A model generated the notes under the pieces. The model was not told the DNA's origin and did not search any database. It worked only from the letters and a program-made list of their open reading frames with translations. Of a DNA stretch of 64,000 nucleotides, positions 25,980 through 34,143 are shown in pieces. This stretch comes from Streptomyces sp. MNU76 (lineage in GTDB: Bacteria; Actinomycetota; Actinomycetes; Streptomycetales; Streptomycetaceae), in assembly GCF_020982545.1 (NCBI RefSeq), contig NZ_JAJKLK010000027.1, positions 42,571-106,570 on the forward strand. The letters are read 5' to 3'. The position numbers were made by a program, and so were the translations under genes. Every line of letters starts with the position of its first letter. Positions within the stretch are counted from its first letter, which is position 1.

Positions 25980-26840
25980 GTGAACGCACAGCTGCTCGAC
26001 GGCAAGGCGACCGCCGCCGACATCCGCCGCGAACTCACGGAGCGCGTGGCCAAGTTGACCGCCATCGGCGGCCGTCCGCCGGGCCTCGGCACCGTCCTGG
26101 TCGGCGAGGACCCCGGCAGCCACGCCTACGTCGCCGGCAAGCACCGTGACTGCGCCCAGGTCGGCATCGCCTCCCTCCGCCGCGACCTGCCCGCCGACGC
26201 CTCCCAGGAGCAGGTCGAGGACGTCATCGACGAGCTGAACGCCGACCCGGCCTGCACCGGCTACATCGTCCAGCTCCCGCTGCCCCGCCACCTCGACGCG
26301 AACGCCGTGCTGGAACGCATGGACCCGGCCAAGGACGCCGACGGCCTGCACCCGGTCAACCTGGGCCGGCTCACCCTCGGCGTCGACGCCCCGCTGCCCT
26401 GCACCCCGCGTGGCATCGTCGAACTCCTGCGCCGCCACGACGTCCCGCTCGCCGGCGCCCGCGTCTGCGTGGTCGGCCGGGGCATCACGGTCGGCCGTCC
26501 CATCGGCCTGCTGCTCACCCGCCGCTCCGAGAACGCCACCGTCACCCTGTGCCACACCGGCACCAAGGGCCTGGCCTGGCACACCCGCGAGGCCGACATC
26601 GTCATCGCGGCGGCCGGTTCACCCGGGCTGATCACCAAGGACATGCTGCGCCCCGGCGCGGCCGTCCTGGACGTCGGCATCACCCGCACCGACCAGGGCC
26701 TGGTCGGCGACATCCACCCGGACGCCGCCCAGGTCGCCGGCTGGATCGCGCCGATGCCCGGCGGGGTGGGCCCCATGACCCGCGCGATGTTGCTGGCCAA
26801 CGTCGTCGAGGCCGCCGAGAGGAACGCCACCGCCGTATGA
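25980..26840 (+). CDS. folD: Methylene-THF dehydrogenase/cyclohydrolase
   Basis: A 286-residue bifunctional enzyme oxidising 5,10-methylene-THF to 10-formyl-THF with NADP+. Family motifs are visible: the Tyr-x3-Lys active site in AYVAGKHRD, the folate-side VQLPLPRH, the DADGLHPVN segment, and GRGITVGRPIGLLL of the nucleotide site. The C-terminus holds the conserved PMPGGVGPMT. GTG at 25980 is chosen because GAGGGAAGGAAC precedes it. Placed between two methylene-THF-producing oxidases, it would turn their product into the substrate of PurU. Confidence 0.95.
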   Translation: MNAQLLDGKATAADIRRELTERVAKLTAIGGRPPGLGTVLVGEDPGSHAYVAGKHRDCAQVGIASLRRDLPADASQEQVEDVIDELNADPACTGYIVQLPLPRHLDANAVLERMDPAKDADGLHPVNLGRLTLGVDAPLPCTPRGIVELLRRHDVPLAGARVCVVGRGITVGRPIGLLLTRRSENATVTLCHTGTKGLAWHTREADIVIAAAGSPGLITKDMLRPGAAVLDVGITRTDQGLVGDIHPDAAQVAGWIAPMPGGVGPMTRAMLLANVVEAAERNATAV

Positions 26841-26898
26841 ACGCCCACGTCCCCCCGTACCCGCAGCATCCGCACCTTTCGGAAGACGGAGACGTCCG

Positions 26899-28131
26899 AT
26901 GAGCCCCCGTACCCCAGGCGCAGACCTCCCCGAGCACCCCGACTGGCTGTGGCGTGACCCCGAGCCGAAGAAGTCGTACGACGTGGTCATCGTCGGCGGC
27001 GGCGGCCACGGCCTGGCCACCGCCCACTATCTGGCGAGGAACCACGGCATCACCAATGTCGCGGTGCTGGAGAAGGGCTGGCTCGGCGGCGGCAACATGG
27101 CCCGCAACACCACGATCATCCGCTCCAACTACCTGTGGGACGAGAGCGCCGGCATCTACGAGCACGCCCTCAAGCTCTGGGAAGGACTGGAGGAGGAGCT
27201 CGACTACCCGATCCTCTTCTCCCAGCGCGGTGTGCTGAACCTCGCGCACAGCCTCCAGGACGTCCGCGACAGCGTGCGCCGAGTGGAGGCCAACCGCCTC
27301 AACGGCGTCGACGCGGAATGGCTCGACGCCGACGGCGTCAAGGACGTCTGCCCGATCGTCAACATCTCGCAGGACGTGCGCTACCCCGTCCTCGGCGCCA
27401 CGTACCAGCCGCGCGCGGGCATCGCCAAGCACGACCACGTGGCCTGGGGCCTGGCCCGCTCCGCCGACGCGGCCGGCATCGACATCATCCAGAACTGTGA
27501 GGTCACCGGCCTGGACGTGGTCGACAACCGCGTCGTCGGCGTGCAGACGACCCGGGGCCGCATCGCGGCCGGCAAGGTCGCGCTCTGCTCGGCGGGCCAC
27601 ACCTCGGTCCTCGCCGCCATGGCCGGCATCCGACTCCCGGTCCAGTCCCACCCGTTGCAGGCCCTGGTCTCCGAACTCCTGGAGCCGGTGCACCCCACGG
27701 TCGTGATGTCCAACGCCGTCCATGTGTACGTCAGCCAGGCGCACAAGGGCGAGCTGGTGATGGGCGCCGGCATCGACGCGTACAACTCGTACACCCAGCG
27801 CGGCGCCTTCCACATCATCGAGGAGCAGATGGCCGCGGCCCTGGAGCTCTTCCCGGTCTTCGCCCGCGCCCACGTGCTGCGCACCTGGGGCGGCATCGTC
27901 GACGTCAGCCCCGACGCCTCGCCGATCATCGGGCTCAGCCCCGTCGACAACCTCTATCTCAACTGCGGCTGGGGAACGGGCGGTTTCAAGGCCACCCCGG
28001 GCGTCGGCTGGGTCTACGCCCACACCATCGCCCACGACACCCCGCACGCCCTCAACGCCCCCTTCTCGCTCGACCGTTTCACCACCGGCGCGCTCGTCGA
28101 CGAGCACGGCGCGGCCGCGGTGGCCCACTAG
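26899..28131 (+). CDS. soxB: Sarcosine oxidase, beta subunit
   Basis: A 410-residue FAD subunit of heterotetrameric sarcosine oxidase. The dinucleotide motif is VVIVGGGGHGLATAHYLARN. The stretch NMARNTTIIRSNYL matches the family region that includes the covalent flavin site. The C-terminal half carries the DAO substrate domain (LRTWGGIVDVSPDASPIIG). It starts at ATG 26899 with GGAAGACGGAGACG upstream and ends 11 bases before the delta-alpha fusion. Sarcosine is oxidised to glycine and the methyl carbon is transferred to THF. Confidence 0.94.
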   Translation: MSPRTPGADLPEHPDWLWRDPEPKKSYDVVIVGGGGHGLATAHYLARNHGITNVAVLEKGWLGGGNMARNTTIIRSNYLWDESAGIYEHALKLWEGLEEELDYPILFSQRGVLNLAHSLQDVRDSVRRVEANRLNGVDAEWLDADGVKDVCPIVNISQDVRYPVLGATYQPRAGIAKHDHVAWGLARSADAAGIDIIQNCEVTGLDVVDNRVVGVQTTRGRIAAGKVALCSAGHTSVLAAMAGIRLPVQSHPLQALVSELLEPVHPTVVMSNAVHVYVSQAHKGELVMGAGIDAYNSYTQRGAFHIIEEQMAAALELFPVFARAHVLRTWGGIVDVSPDASPIIGLSPVDNLYLNCGWGTGGFKATPGVGWVYAHTIAHDTPHALNAPFSLDRFTTGALVDEHGAAAVAH

Positions 28132-28142
28132 GGAGCCCAACC

Positions 28143-31100
28143 ATGCTGCTCATCACCTGCCCGTGGTGCGGGCCCCGCGACGAGGCCGAGTTCCACTACG
28201 GCGGCCAGGCCCACGTGGCCTACCCCGAGACCCCCTCGGCCCTCACCGACGAGGAGTGGGCCCGCTACCTCTTCTTCCGCGACAACACCAAGGGCCCCTT
28301 CGCCGAGCGCTGGAGCCACGCGGCGGGCTGCCGCCGCTGGTTCAACGCGGTCCGCGACACCTCGACGAACGAGATCCTGTCGGTGTACCGCTCGGGCGAG
28401 GAACGCCCGGCGACCCGGGATCGGAGGCCGGCGCTCTCAGCGAGTCCGGTCTTCGAGTCGAAGCCGCTTCCGGTCACTTCTGAGCCGAGCCCGCCCCATT
28501 CAGCCCGTCCGGCGCTTGAGGACGAGGCCCTTCAGGCCGACGGGGGGTCCGGGGGCGCAGCAGCCCCCGGGGACGGGACGGTTAGGGGCGGCGGGGGCGA
28601 GACGACCCAGCCCTTCCGCCACCCCACCCGAGGCCGCGTCGACCGCGACACGACCCTCACCTTCACCTTCGACGGCACCGAGTACCAGGGCCACCGGGGC
28701 GACACCCTCGCCTCCGCCCTCCTCGCCAACGGCGTCATCCAGGCGGGCACCAGCATCAAGCTCGGCCGCCCCCGCGGCATCTTCTCCGCCGGCGTCGAGG
28801 AACCCAACGCGGTCATCCAGATCGAGGAACCCTTCCCCGAGCCGATGCTCCCCGCGACCACCGTCGAGCTCTACGGCGGCCTGGTCGCCACCAGCCTCCC
28901 CGGCCAGGGCCGCCTCGCCACCGAACCCGACCCGGCCCGCTACGACGCCGTACACGCGCACTGCGACCTGCTGGTCGTCGGCGCGGGCCCGGCCGGCCTC
29001 GCGGCGGCCGCCGCGGCGGCGAACAGCGGCGCCCGCGTCATCCTCGCCGACGACCAGCCGGAACCCGGCGGAAGCCTCCTCGGCACCGCCGAACACCTCG
29101 ACTGGGTCGGCGAGACCGCCGCACTGCTCGACGCCGCCCCCGAGGTCCGCGTCCTGCGCCGCACCACCGTCTTCGGCTACTACGACGACAACCACCTCCT
29201 CGCCGTCGAGCGCCGCACCAACCACCTCGGCGGCGCCGCCCCCGGACACGTCTCCCGGGAACGCGTCTGGCGCATCCGCGCCCGCCGCGTCGTCCTCGCG
29301 ACCGGCGCCCACGAACGCTCCCTGGCCTTCGCGGACAACGACCGCCCCGGTGTGATGCTGGCCTCCTCGGCCCGCACCCACGTCAACCGCCACGGCGCCC
29401 TGCCCGGCCGCCGCGCGGTCGTCCTCACCACCAACGACAGCGCCTACGAGGCGGCCCTGGACCTCGCCTCGGCGGGCCTGGCCGTCACGGCGATCGTCGA
29501 CACCCGCCCCGAACCGGGGGAGTGGGCCGAACGGGCCACGGCCGCCGGCATCGAGGTCCTGGCCGGCCACGCCGTCACCGGCACCGAGGGCGAGCCCCGC
29601 CTCACGGCCGTGACCGTCGCCCCGTACGGCGAGTCCACCGGACAGCGGGAGTTCGCCGCCGACCTGCTGCTGGTCTCCGGCGGCTGGAACCCGGTGGCGC
29701 ACCTGTTCAGCCAGTCGGGCGGCAAGCTCCGCCACGACGAGACGCTGGGCTCCTTCGTGCCCGACACCGGCCGCCAGGCGGTCGAGGTCGTCGGCAGCGC
29801 GAGCGGTCTCCTCGACCCGGCCGACGTCCTCGCCCAGGGCGCCGCCGCCGGTGCCCGCGCGATCGAGGCCGAGGGGTACACGGCCGAGGCACCCCGCCTC
29901 CCGGCGGTGGCCGCCCGGCCCGCCCCGACGCCGCCGATGCACGTGTATGTCGTCCCGGGCGAGTCGGACGCCCCCAAGTTCGTCGACCTCCAGCGCGACG
30001 TCACGGTGGCCGACCTCGCCCGCGCGACCGGCGCAGGCCTCCGCTCGGTGGAGCACACCAAGCGGTACACCACGGCCGGCACGGCCAACGACCAGGGCAA
30101 GACCTCCGGCGTGCTGGCGAGCGGTGCCGTCGCGGAACTGCTCGGTGTGGACGTCTCGGCGCTCGGCACGACGACCTTCCGCCCGCCGTACACCCCGGTC
30201 TCCTTCGCCGCGCTCGCGGGCCGCGACCGGGGCGTGCTCAGCGACCCGGTCCGCACGACCGCCCTGCACGAGTGGCACGTCGGGCACGGCGCGCTGTTCG
30301 AGAACGTCGGCCAGTGGAAGCGCCCCTGGTACTACCCGCAGGACGGCGAGGACATGGAGACCGCCGTGCTGCGCGAGTGCGCCGCCACCCGTGAGGGCGT
30401 GGGTTTCATGGACGCCTCCACCCTCGGCAAGATCGACGTGCAGGGCCCGGACGCCGGTGTCTTCCTCGACCTGCTCTACACCAACATGATGAGCACCCTG
30501 AAGGTCGGCATGATCCGCTACGGCGTCATGTGCCGCCCGGACGGCATGGTCTTCGACGACGGCACGGTCATCCGCGTGGCCCAGGACCGCTTCCTGGTCA
30601 CCACGACGACCGGCAACGCCGCCACCGTGCTCGACTGGATGGAGGAGTGGCTCCAGACGGAGTGGCCCGAACTCAAGGTCCACTGCACATCCGTGACCGA
30701 ACAGTGGGCAACGGTCGCCCTGGTCGGCCCGAGGTCCCGCGAGGTGATCGCCTCGCTCGCACCGCAACTGGCCGTCGCCAACGAGGACTTCCCGTTCATG
30801 GCCTGGCGCGAGACCACCGTCGCGGGCATCGGGGCCCGGGTCTGCCGGATCAGCTTCTCCGGTGAACTCGCCTACGAGATCAACGTCTCGCCGTGGGAGG
30901 CCCTCACCCTCTGGGAGGCGCTGTACGAGGCCGGCGCCCCGTACGGCATCACCCCCTACGGCACCGAGACCATGCACGTCCTGCGCGCCGAGAAGGGCTA
31001 CCCCATCATCGGCCAGGACACCGACGGCACCGTGACCCCGCAGGACCTCGGTATGAGCTGGGTGGTCTCGAAGAAGAAGCCGGACTTCGTCGGCAAGCGG

Positions 31101-31424
31101 TCCTACACCCGCCCCGACACCGTCCGGCCCGACCGCAAGCACCTGGTCGGACTCCTCCCCGAGGAGCCGGGCGACTTCCTGCCCGAGGGCACCCACCTGG
31201 TCGCCGACAGCGTGCTGCCGGCCCCGCCCGTCCCGATGCTCGGCCATGTCACCTCCAGCTACCGCAGCGCCGCCCTCGGCCGGACCTTCGCGCTCGCCCT
31301 GGTCAAGGGCGGCCGGGACCGCATCGGCGAGCGGCTGTACGCCCCCGTGGGCGACCGACTGGTTCCCGTGACCGTCGCCAGCCCCGTCCTCTACGACCCC
31401 GAGGGAGCCCGCCGCGATGGCTGA
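28143..31424 (+). CDS. Sarcosine oxidase delta-alpha fusion (SoxD-SoxA)
   Basis: One 1093-residue frame holds two subunits that are normally separate. Residues 1 to about 95 are SoxD, with CPWCG and a later His and Cys for zinc. Residues about 154-1093 are SoxA: an N-terminal ferredoxin-like segment, the NAD/FAD motif LLVVGAGPAGLAAAAAAA, and a C-terminal GcvT-like folate domain. They are joined by about 58 residues of low-complexity sequence, part of which is encoded by a common Streptomyces intergenic repeat (28498-28600). No in-frame ATG, GTG or TTG exists near the expected SoxA start; an ACG stands there (28602-28604). So SoxA must be made as a fusion, or from a non-standard start. Downstream soxG overlaps by 8 bases. 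Confidence 0.88.
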   Translation: MLLITCPWCGPRDEAEFHYGGQAHVAYPETPSALTDEEWARYLFFRDNTKGPFAERWSHAAGCRRWFNAVRDTSTNEILSVYRSGEERPATRDRRPALSASPVFESKPLPVTSEPSPPHSARPALEDEALQADGGSGGAAAPGDGTVRGGGGETTQPFRHPTRGRVDRDTTLTFTFDGTEYQGHRGDTLASALLANGVIQAGTSIKLGRPRGIFSAGVEEPNAVIQIEEPFPEPMLPATTVELYGGLVATSLPGQGRLATEPDPARYDAVHAHCDLLVVGAGPAGLAAAAAAANSGARVILADDQPEPGGSLLGTAEHLDWVGETAALLDAAPEVRVLRRTTVFGYYDDNHLLAVERRTNHLGGAAPGHVSRERVWRIRARRVVLATGAHERSLAFADNDRPGVMLASSARTHVNRHGALPGRRAVVLTTNDSAYEAALDLASAGLAVTAIVDTRPEPGEWAERATAAGIEVLAGHAVTGTEGEPRLTAVTVAPYGESTGQREFAADLLLVSGGWNPVAHLFSQSGGKLRHDETLGSFVPDTGRQAVEVVGSASGLLDPADVLAQGAAAGARAIEAEGYTAEAPRLPAVAARPAPTPPMHVYVVPGESDAPKFVDLQRDVTVADLARATGAGLRSVEHTKRYTTAGTANDQGKTSGVLASGAVAELLGVDVSALGTTTFRPPYTPVSFAALAGRDRGVLSDPVRTTALHEWHVGHGALFENVGQWKRPWYYPQDGEDMETAVLRECAATREGVGFMDASTLGKIDVQGPDAGVFLDLLYTNMMSTLKVGMIRYGVMCRPDGMVFDDGTVIRVAQDRFLVTTTTGNAATVLDWMEEWLQTEWPELKVHCTSVTEQWATVALVGPRSREVIASLAPQLAVANEDFPFMAWRETTVAGIGARVCRISFSGELAYEINVSPWEALTLWEALYEAGAPYGITPYGTETMHVLRAEKGYPIIGQDTDGTVTPQDLGMSWVVSKKKPDFVGKRSYTRPDTVRPDRKHLVGLLPEEPGDFLPEGTHLVADSVLPAPPVPMLGHVTSSYRSAALGRTFALALVKGGRDRIGERLYAPVGDRLVPVTVASPVLYDPEGARRDG
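28498..28600 (+). repeat. Streptomyces intergenic palindromic repeat inside soxDA
   Basis: The sequence begins CAGCCCGTCCGGCG, continues GAGGACGAGGCCC, forms a hairpin from GGGGGTCC GGGGGC to GCCCCCGGGGAC, and ends in AGGGGCGGCGGGGGCGA. I recognise this from many Streptomyces genomes as an abundant non-coding repeat. Here it has no stop in the sox frame and encodes the linker. The hairpin loop reads GCAGCA where the common form, as I recall it, has GCA once. Confidence 0.7.
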
Positions 31425-32019
31425 CACCGCCCTGACCTCCCGGCTCCGCAGCCCCCTGTCGGGGGCCGCCGACCGGCTGGCCGCCGCCACCCGCACCTCC
31501 GGGGGCACGCTCAGGTTCGCCGAACTGCCCTTCCTGACCCAGCTCGACGTACGTCTCGACGCCAAGGGGGCCGCGGCGGACGCCGTCGGCCTCGCGCTGG
31601 GCCTCCCGCTGCCGCTGGAGCCCGACACCGTCGCCCGCGCGGGGGAGTTGACCGCGCTGTGGCTCGGCCCCGACGAGTGGCTGCTCGTGGGCCCGCCGGG
31701 CGGTGCCCGCGAGCTGGAGGGCCGGATCCGGGAGGCCGTCGGAGAGGAGCACGTCTCCGTCACCGACGTCTCAGCGCAGCGCACCACGGTCCTCGTCGCG
31801 GGCGCCGCCGCCCGTGACCTGCTGGCCCACGGCTGCGCGCTGGACCTGCACCCGAGGGCCTTCGGGCCCGGCCGCTGCGCACAGACCACCCTTGCCCGCG
31901 CCCAGGTCGTCCTGGTCGCGCGGGAGGAGCCCGGCGACGGTTTCTGGGTCCTGGTCCGTTCGTCGTTCGCCGGCTATCTGGCGGACTGGCTGCTCGACGC
32001 GGCGACGGAGTACGTCTGA
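31417..32019 (+). CDS. soxG: Sarcosine oxidase, gamma subunit
   Basis: A 200-residue subunit of heterotetrameric sarcosine oxidase. It has no cofactor motifs of its own and resembles a reduced GcvT fold, as expected for SoxG: LWLGPDEWLLVGP, then VSVTDVSAQRTTVLVAG, and near the end FWVLVRSSFAGYLADWLLDAA. It starts at ATG 31417 inside the end of the delta-alpha gene, which implies coupled translation. The folP gene follows after 71 bases. Confidence 0.93.
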   Translation: MADTALTSRLRSPLSGAADRLAAATRTSGGTLRFAELPFLTQLDVRLDAKGAAADAVGLALGLPLPLEPDTVARAGELTALWLGPDEWLLVGPPGGARELEGRIREAVGEEHVSVTDVSAQRTTVLVAGAAARDLLAHGCALDLHPRAFGPGRCAQTTLARAQVVLVAREEPGDGFWVLVRSSFAGYLADWLLDAATEYV

Positions 32020-32090
32020 GCCATGCGAGTCCCTGTCAGCGCGTCGAGAGCCGGACGATCGCAGGCCGGACCGTCGAAGGCCGGCGGCCG

Positions 32091-33035
32091 GTGACCGTCG
32101 CGGCCCGCGCCCCCGGCACGCCCGCGCGCCCGGGCACGCCGGACCCGCAGCCGCCCGGGCTGCCGAGGCCCGGACGGACGCTGGTCATGGGCGTCGTGAA
32201 CGTCACGCCCGACTCGTTCTCCGACGGCGGGCTCGCTTTCGCCGCCGAGGCGGCCCTGGCCCACGGCCGCGCCCTGCTGGAGCAGGGCGCGGACATCGTG
32301 GACGTGGGAGGGGAGTCGACCCGGCCCGGCGCGGTGCGTCCACCGGTCGAGGAGGAGTTGCGACGGGTGCTGCCCGTCGTCCGGGGCCTCGCGGCGGCGG
32401 GCGCCGTCGTCAGCGTCGACACCATGCGGGCCGAGGTCGCCGCCCGGGCGCTGGACGCGGGCGCCCGGCTGGTCAACGACGTGTCGGGGGGTCTCGCCGA
32501 TCCCGCGATGCTGCCCCTGATGGCCCAGGCGGGGGTGCCGTACGTGCTGATGCACTGGCGTGGGCACTCCGCCGGGATGCAGGCGAACGCCGTCTACGGC
32601 GACGTGGTCGAGGAGGTGCTCCACGAGCTGCGGCTGAGGATCGACGCGGCTCTGGAGGCGGGCGTGCCGGCCGGTTCGCTGATCGTCGACCCCGGATTGG
32701 GCTTCGCCAAGCGGGCCGAGCACAACTGGGAGCTGCTGGGACGGTTCGGGGAGGTCCGCGCGCTGGGCCGTCCCGTCCTGGTGGGCGCGTCCCGCAAGGC
32801 GTTCCTGGGGCGGCTGTTGGCGGACCCGGCGACGGGGGAACCGCGCCCGGCGCGGGAGCGTGACGCCGCGACCACCGCCGTGTCCGTGCTCGCCGCCGCA
32901 CAGGGTGCCTGGTGTCTGCGGGTGCATGACGTCGCCTCGACGCTGGACGCCGTACGGGTGACGGCCCGTTGGGGCACCGAGGCGGCGCGCGCCCCTCTGG
33001 GGGCGCCGTCCCTCGTGGGCGGTCAGCCCAGATAG
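32091..33035 (+). CDS. folP: Dihydropteroate synthase
   Basis: A 314-residue enzyme joining p-aminobenzoate to dihydropterin pyrophosphate in folate synthesis. The family motifs are intact: VNVTPDSFSDGG, DVGGESTRPGA, VDTMRAEVAARAL, NDVSGG, and GASRKAFLG with the substrate-binding Ser-Arg-Lys. A Pro-rich N-terminal extension of about 25 residues is present. It starts at GTG 32091. Its 3' end overlaps the convergent iclR2 stop by 13 bases. A folate synthesis gene inside a betaine operon is unusual; it could raise THF supply for the two THF-dependent demethylases. A second chromosomal folP is likely but outside the window. Confidence 0.93.
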   Translation: MTVAARAPGTPARPGTPDPQPPGLPRPGRTLVMGVVNVTPDSFSDGGLAFAAEAALAHGRALLEQGADIVDVGGESTRPGAVRPPVEEELRRVLPVVRGLAAAGAVVSVDTMRAEVAARALDAGARLVNDVSGGLADPAMLPLMAQAGVPYVLMHWRGHSAGMQANAVYGDVVEEVLHELRLRIDAALEAGVPAGSLIVDPGLGFAKRAEHNWELLGRFGEVRALGRPVLVGASRKAFLGRLLADPATGEPRPARERDAATTAVSVLAAAQGAWCLRVHDVASTLDAVRVTARWGTEAARAPLGAPSLVGGQPR

Positions 33036-33820
33036 CCCATCCTGCGGCTGATCTCGTCCGCGCCGCGCGTCAGCACGGGCACGAGGTCGCGGATGCGTTC
33101 CTCGGTGAAGCGATAGGCCGGGCCGGACGCGCTGAGCGCGGCGACGACCTCGCCCTCGCGGGAGCGGATCGGCGCCGCCATGGCGTGCAGTCCGATCTCC
33201 AGCTCCTCCAGCGTCACAGCGTACCCGCGCTCGCGCGCCTCGGTGAGCGCCTCCTCCAGCTCCGGCCTGGCCGTCAGCGTGTGCGGCGTCAGCTTGCGCA
33301 GTCCGGACGCCTCCAGCACCTCGGCCCGCTCCCGCTCCGGGAGGTGGGCCAGCAGGATCTTGCCGCTGGACGTGGCGTGCACGGGGGTGAGCTGGCCGAC
33401 CCAGTTGTGGGTGCCGACCGCCCCCGGGCCGCGTACCTGGTGGAGGTTGACCGCGTAGTGCTCCTGGAGCACGGCGATGTTGACGGTCTCGCCGATCTCC
33501 TCGCTGAGCCGCTCGCAGACCTGCCGGCCCTGCTGGGTGATGTCGAGCCGGCCCGTGACGGCGCCGGCGAGCCGCACGATGCCGAAGCCGAGCCGGTACT
33601 TGCCCCGCTCGGCCGTCTGCTCGACCAGTCCGCGTGCCTCCAGCGCCCCGAGGAGACGGAACGCGGTCGACTTGTGGACGTCGATCTCGGCGGCGACCTC
33701 GCTGACCCCGGCCTCGCCGCGCTGGGCGAGGATCTCCAGGACGCTGACGGCACGGTCGACGGACTGCACGCCGTTCACCGCGGGAGCCGTTGTTGCGCCC
33801 TCTGCCGCATAGTTGCTCAT
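33023..33820 (-). CDS. IclR-family transcriptional regulator 2
   Basis: A 265-residue paralogue of the regulator at 13042, very similar throughout. It has a winged helix-turn-helix at about residues 15-80 and an IclR effector domain from about 95 (HNWVGQLTPVHATSSGK, ALSASGPAYRFTEER). The recognition helix HKSTAFRLLGALEARG is identical in both proteins, so both should bind the same operator. The start is ATG at 33820, giving MSNYAAEG. TATAGT lies six bases upstream, so the transcript looks leaderless. It faces the mscR2 promoter and converges on folP. Confidence 0.92.
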   Translation of the reverse strand: MSNYAAEGATTAPAVNGVQSVDRAVSVLEILAQRGEAGVSEVAAEIDVHKSTAFRLLGALEARGLVEQTAERGKYRLGFGIVRLAGAVTGRLDITQQGRQVCERLSEEIGETVNIAVLQEHYAVNLHQVRGPGAVGTHNWVGQLTPVHATSSGKILLAHLPERERAEVLEASGLRKLTPHTLTARPELEEALTEARERGYAVTLEELEIGLHAMAAPIRSREGEVVAALSASGPAYRFTEERIRDLVPVLTRGADEISRRMGYLG

Positions 33821-33832
33821 GGTGCAACTATA
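33811..33832 (-). promoter_or_regulatory. Leaderless promoter and start-codon operator of iclR2
   Basis: The inverted repeat AGTTGC-7-GCAACT (33811-33829) covers the ATG (33818-33820). TATAGT on the minus strand (plus 33827-33832) lies six bases before it. The structure is the same as at iclR1. Confidence 0.6.
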
Positions 33833-33976
33833 CGCAGTCGTCCCGGCGGTTCCGAGGGGTTCGCCGAGTGCGGCGACCTTGGCCGGAACCAGTCGCCCGC
33901 ATGCTCGCACGGACCCTCCCGGTCAGGGAAGGGGGAGGCGGCGAGGGGGAGCGGACAAGTCGGCGCGACCAACCTC

Positions 33977-34047
33977 TTGACAGTGGGTGTCCCCAAGGAG
34001 ACAGTTTGGTCGTCGTTGCTCATGGCGAAGATAGTTGCGCTATATGG
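33977..34047 (+). promoter_or_regulatory. Promoter and operator of the mscR2 unit
   Basis: TTGACA at 33977-33982, a 17-base spacer, GACAGT at 34000-34005, then GTTGCTCATGGCG and AGTTGCGCTATATGG. The second element shares ATAGTTGC with the iclR starts. The leader to the GTG at 34144 is about 130 bases. Confidence 0.58.
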
Positions 34048-34143
34048 AACGCGATGATCGAAGGTCCGGCCACGGTCTCCGTCCGGACCCGGTGAAGTGC
34101 CTCCCCACCCCCTCCACTCCCTTCCTCGACGAGGAGATCGACC

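Noticed and set aside
28500..31889. A 1129-residue minus-strand open frame
   Set aside because: Antisense to soxDA and soxG, which have clear family motifs; it has none.
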